Source: Siphonodentalium dalli
Lineage: Eukaryota > Mollusca > Scaphopoda > Gadilida > Siphonodentaliidae
Assembly: GCA_032622095.1 (NCBI GenBank)
Contig: CP136067.1
Location: 93,548,707 to 93,612,706 of the forward strand
Length of the DNA: 64,000 nucleotides
Reading direction: 5' to 3'
Positions within the stretch are counted from its first letter, which is position 1. Every line of letters begins with the position of its first letter. Positions 63,049 to 64,000 of this stretch are shown here, one piece after another. The notes beneath the pieces were generated by a model. The model had not been told where the DNA came from. It did no database searches and was given only the letters and a program-made list of their open reading frames with translations. A program made the position numbers and the translations under genes.

Positions 63049-63077
63049 ATTTTAATATCATAGATTTAATCTTTCAG

Positions 63078-63185
63078 CAGATGGTTGGTAAATGTTTATC
63101 GAGGCGTCGGCACCATGTCAATAGAATTATGACACAGCAGTACATAACAGCCCTCTTATATATTCCCTTCAAAGATACGTTACAC
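63078..63185 (+). pseudogene. Second, decayed copy of MAM13 exon B
   Basis: It is preceded by ATCTTTCAG and starts GATGGTTGGTAAATGTTTAT, matching 62933 except that TGG-TAC has become TGG-TAA, a stop. CGAGGCGTCGGCACC, ATGACAC and AACAGCCCTCTTA still align. It then diverges. Confidence 0.85.
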
Positions 63186-64000
63186 ACTGAACTACATGGT
63201 ATATTCATCTTTATTCACAAGAAAGGATTCTATGAGATCCGTTTAAAATTTATTGTTTTGGTACGAAATAGCTTAAGTACCTTTTTGAATCATTATTTAT
63301 ATGACGTAGCAGGTCAAGGTCATTTGTTCACTTGTTATGTATATAAGCAAGTGGGGATTCAGTCAAGATCCTTTTTTTTTCTTGTGACTCGAAGGGAAGT
63401 ACACGCTATGAGCAAATTGAAAACCACATATTATTGTCGGCTTCATTTAACAATTCCGTTCCAATTTGTTTAATTTGTTGTGACATCGTTTCATTTTTGG
63501 GAAACGACACAATAATTATTAAATAATATCAGAGTGACAATTTCATTCAATTTCACTTGTTTTATTTTAGCCAAAAAAATAAAATTAAAACTATTTTATT
63601 ATGTTGAAAATTGTGGGTAATTCCCCAACTTCCGGTTTCGGAGCACGTGGTTTAGTATTCCGAATTGAATTCGAAATTGAATTTGTCTGTATATATGCAG
63701 CCGTTCACGTGTTGAACTCTCTTTGGGAATGCCTATACAGCACAGTTGCTATGTTATCTCTGTTCTTGTGGTTTTAGAATGTAAGTATTAGATCATTCAA
63801 CCAGTGAGACAACATTGCGGTTATAACTTTGTTTATGTGGTAATTGCCACGTGACAACATTCGTTTTGTTTACGTCGAAATTCTGAAATTGTCACTCACA
63901 CATCTGTTTCATGTTGACATATGTAGCAAAATTAGGGATCAGGTTTGGGTCCTTTTTTCGTTTATCTAGGAATTAACTCACTTGTGTGGTTTTGCTTGGC
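63186..64000. other. Window end, nothing recognised
   Basis: No MAM exon, domain motif or family repeat was found. The open frame that continues to 63473 has no motif. The sequence from 63600 is somewhat richer in CACGTG-like text, but I cannot call a promoter. Confidence 0.5.

Noticed and set aside
60898-61227. 109-codon plus-strand frame as a host gene
   Set aside because: It lies inside a transposon with clear inverted ends and overlaps a longer frame on the other strand, so it was kept only as possible cargo.
61578-62115. CRISPR-like array of 50 bp units
   Set aside because: Units are contiguous with no unique spacers, the setting is an animal intron, and the unit is the exon edge.
213-63048. 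LDL-receptor A repeats between MAM domains (as in MALRD1)
   Set aside because: I looked for cysteine-rich exons with a CDGxxDCxDxSDE pattern and saw none, so a MALRD1 name was not used.

Overview
The window is animal genomic DNA. It is AT-rich, genes are split by spliced introns, and it is dense in short inverted-repeat transposons. Nothing in it is bacterial. The look is of a marine or freshwater invertebrate (a lophotrochozoan such as a bivalve mollusc would fit), but the sequence alone does not fix the species.

Almost the whole window is the interior of one plus-strand gene for a large extracellular protein made of tandem MAM domains. I can place 40 exons from 213 to about 63048, together about 6.5 kb of coding sequence or about 2,170 residues. 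They encode 13 MAM domains and five Pro/Thr-rich linkers. Four of the linkers have their own exon and one is part of an A exon. Both gene ends lie outside the window or are not visible. Every junction keeps frame. The canonical plan is exon A (phase 1-1, Cys-x-Phe-Glu to Asp-His-Thr), exon B (1-0, Tyr-x-Tyr-Ile-Glu to Gly-Asn-Lys-Trp) and exon C (0-1, Phe-Glu-Gly-Val-Arg-Gly to the last Cys). No LDL-receptor A, EGF or transmembrane exon was seen.

The domains fall into three sequence types in strict order: alpha (MAM1, 4, 7, 10, 13), beta (2, 5, 8, 11) and gamma (3, 6, 9, 12). A separate Pro/Thr linker exon precedes MAM4, 7, 10 and 13. The gene therefore seems to have grown by duplicating a three-MAM cassette. 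Layout: MAM1-3 at 0.2-12.3 kb, MAM4-6 at 13.1-23.8 kb, MAM7-9 at 24.4-46.8 kb, MAM10-12 at 47.7-56.1 kb, MAM13 at 56.9-63.0 kb. The second half of MAM13 is missing or decayed in the window.

The most unusual signal is in the introns. At six places a minisatellite is built from an exon edge plus its splice site: five donors (4.15, 10.9, 24.5, 43.7 and 61.6 kb) and one acceptor (55.5-56.04 kb). Each array carries several copies of a usable-looking splice site. Four introns also hold decayed tandem copies of a whole exon beside the good one.

The rest of the intron sequence is mostly mobile DNA: at least four foldback MITE families, larger elements with target duplications (hAT-like at 2.07 kb, Kolobok-like TTAA element at 22.1 kb, PIF/Harbinger-like at 60.1 kb), a DIRS-type retroelement remnant with near-identical inverted arms at 36.7-42.3 kb, a LINE scrap and SINE-like pieces. 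No protein-coding host gene other than the MAM gene is supported.
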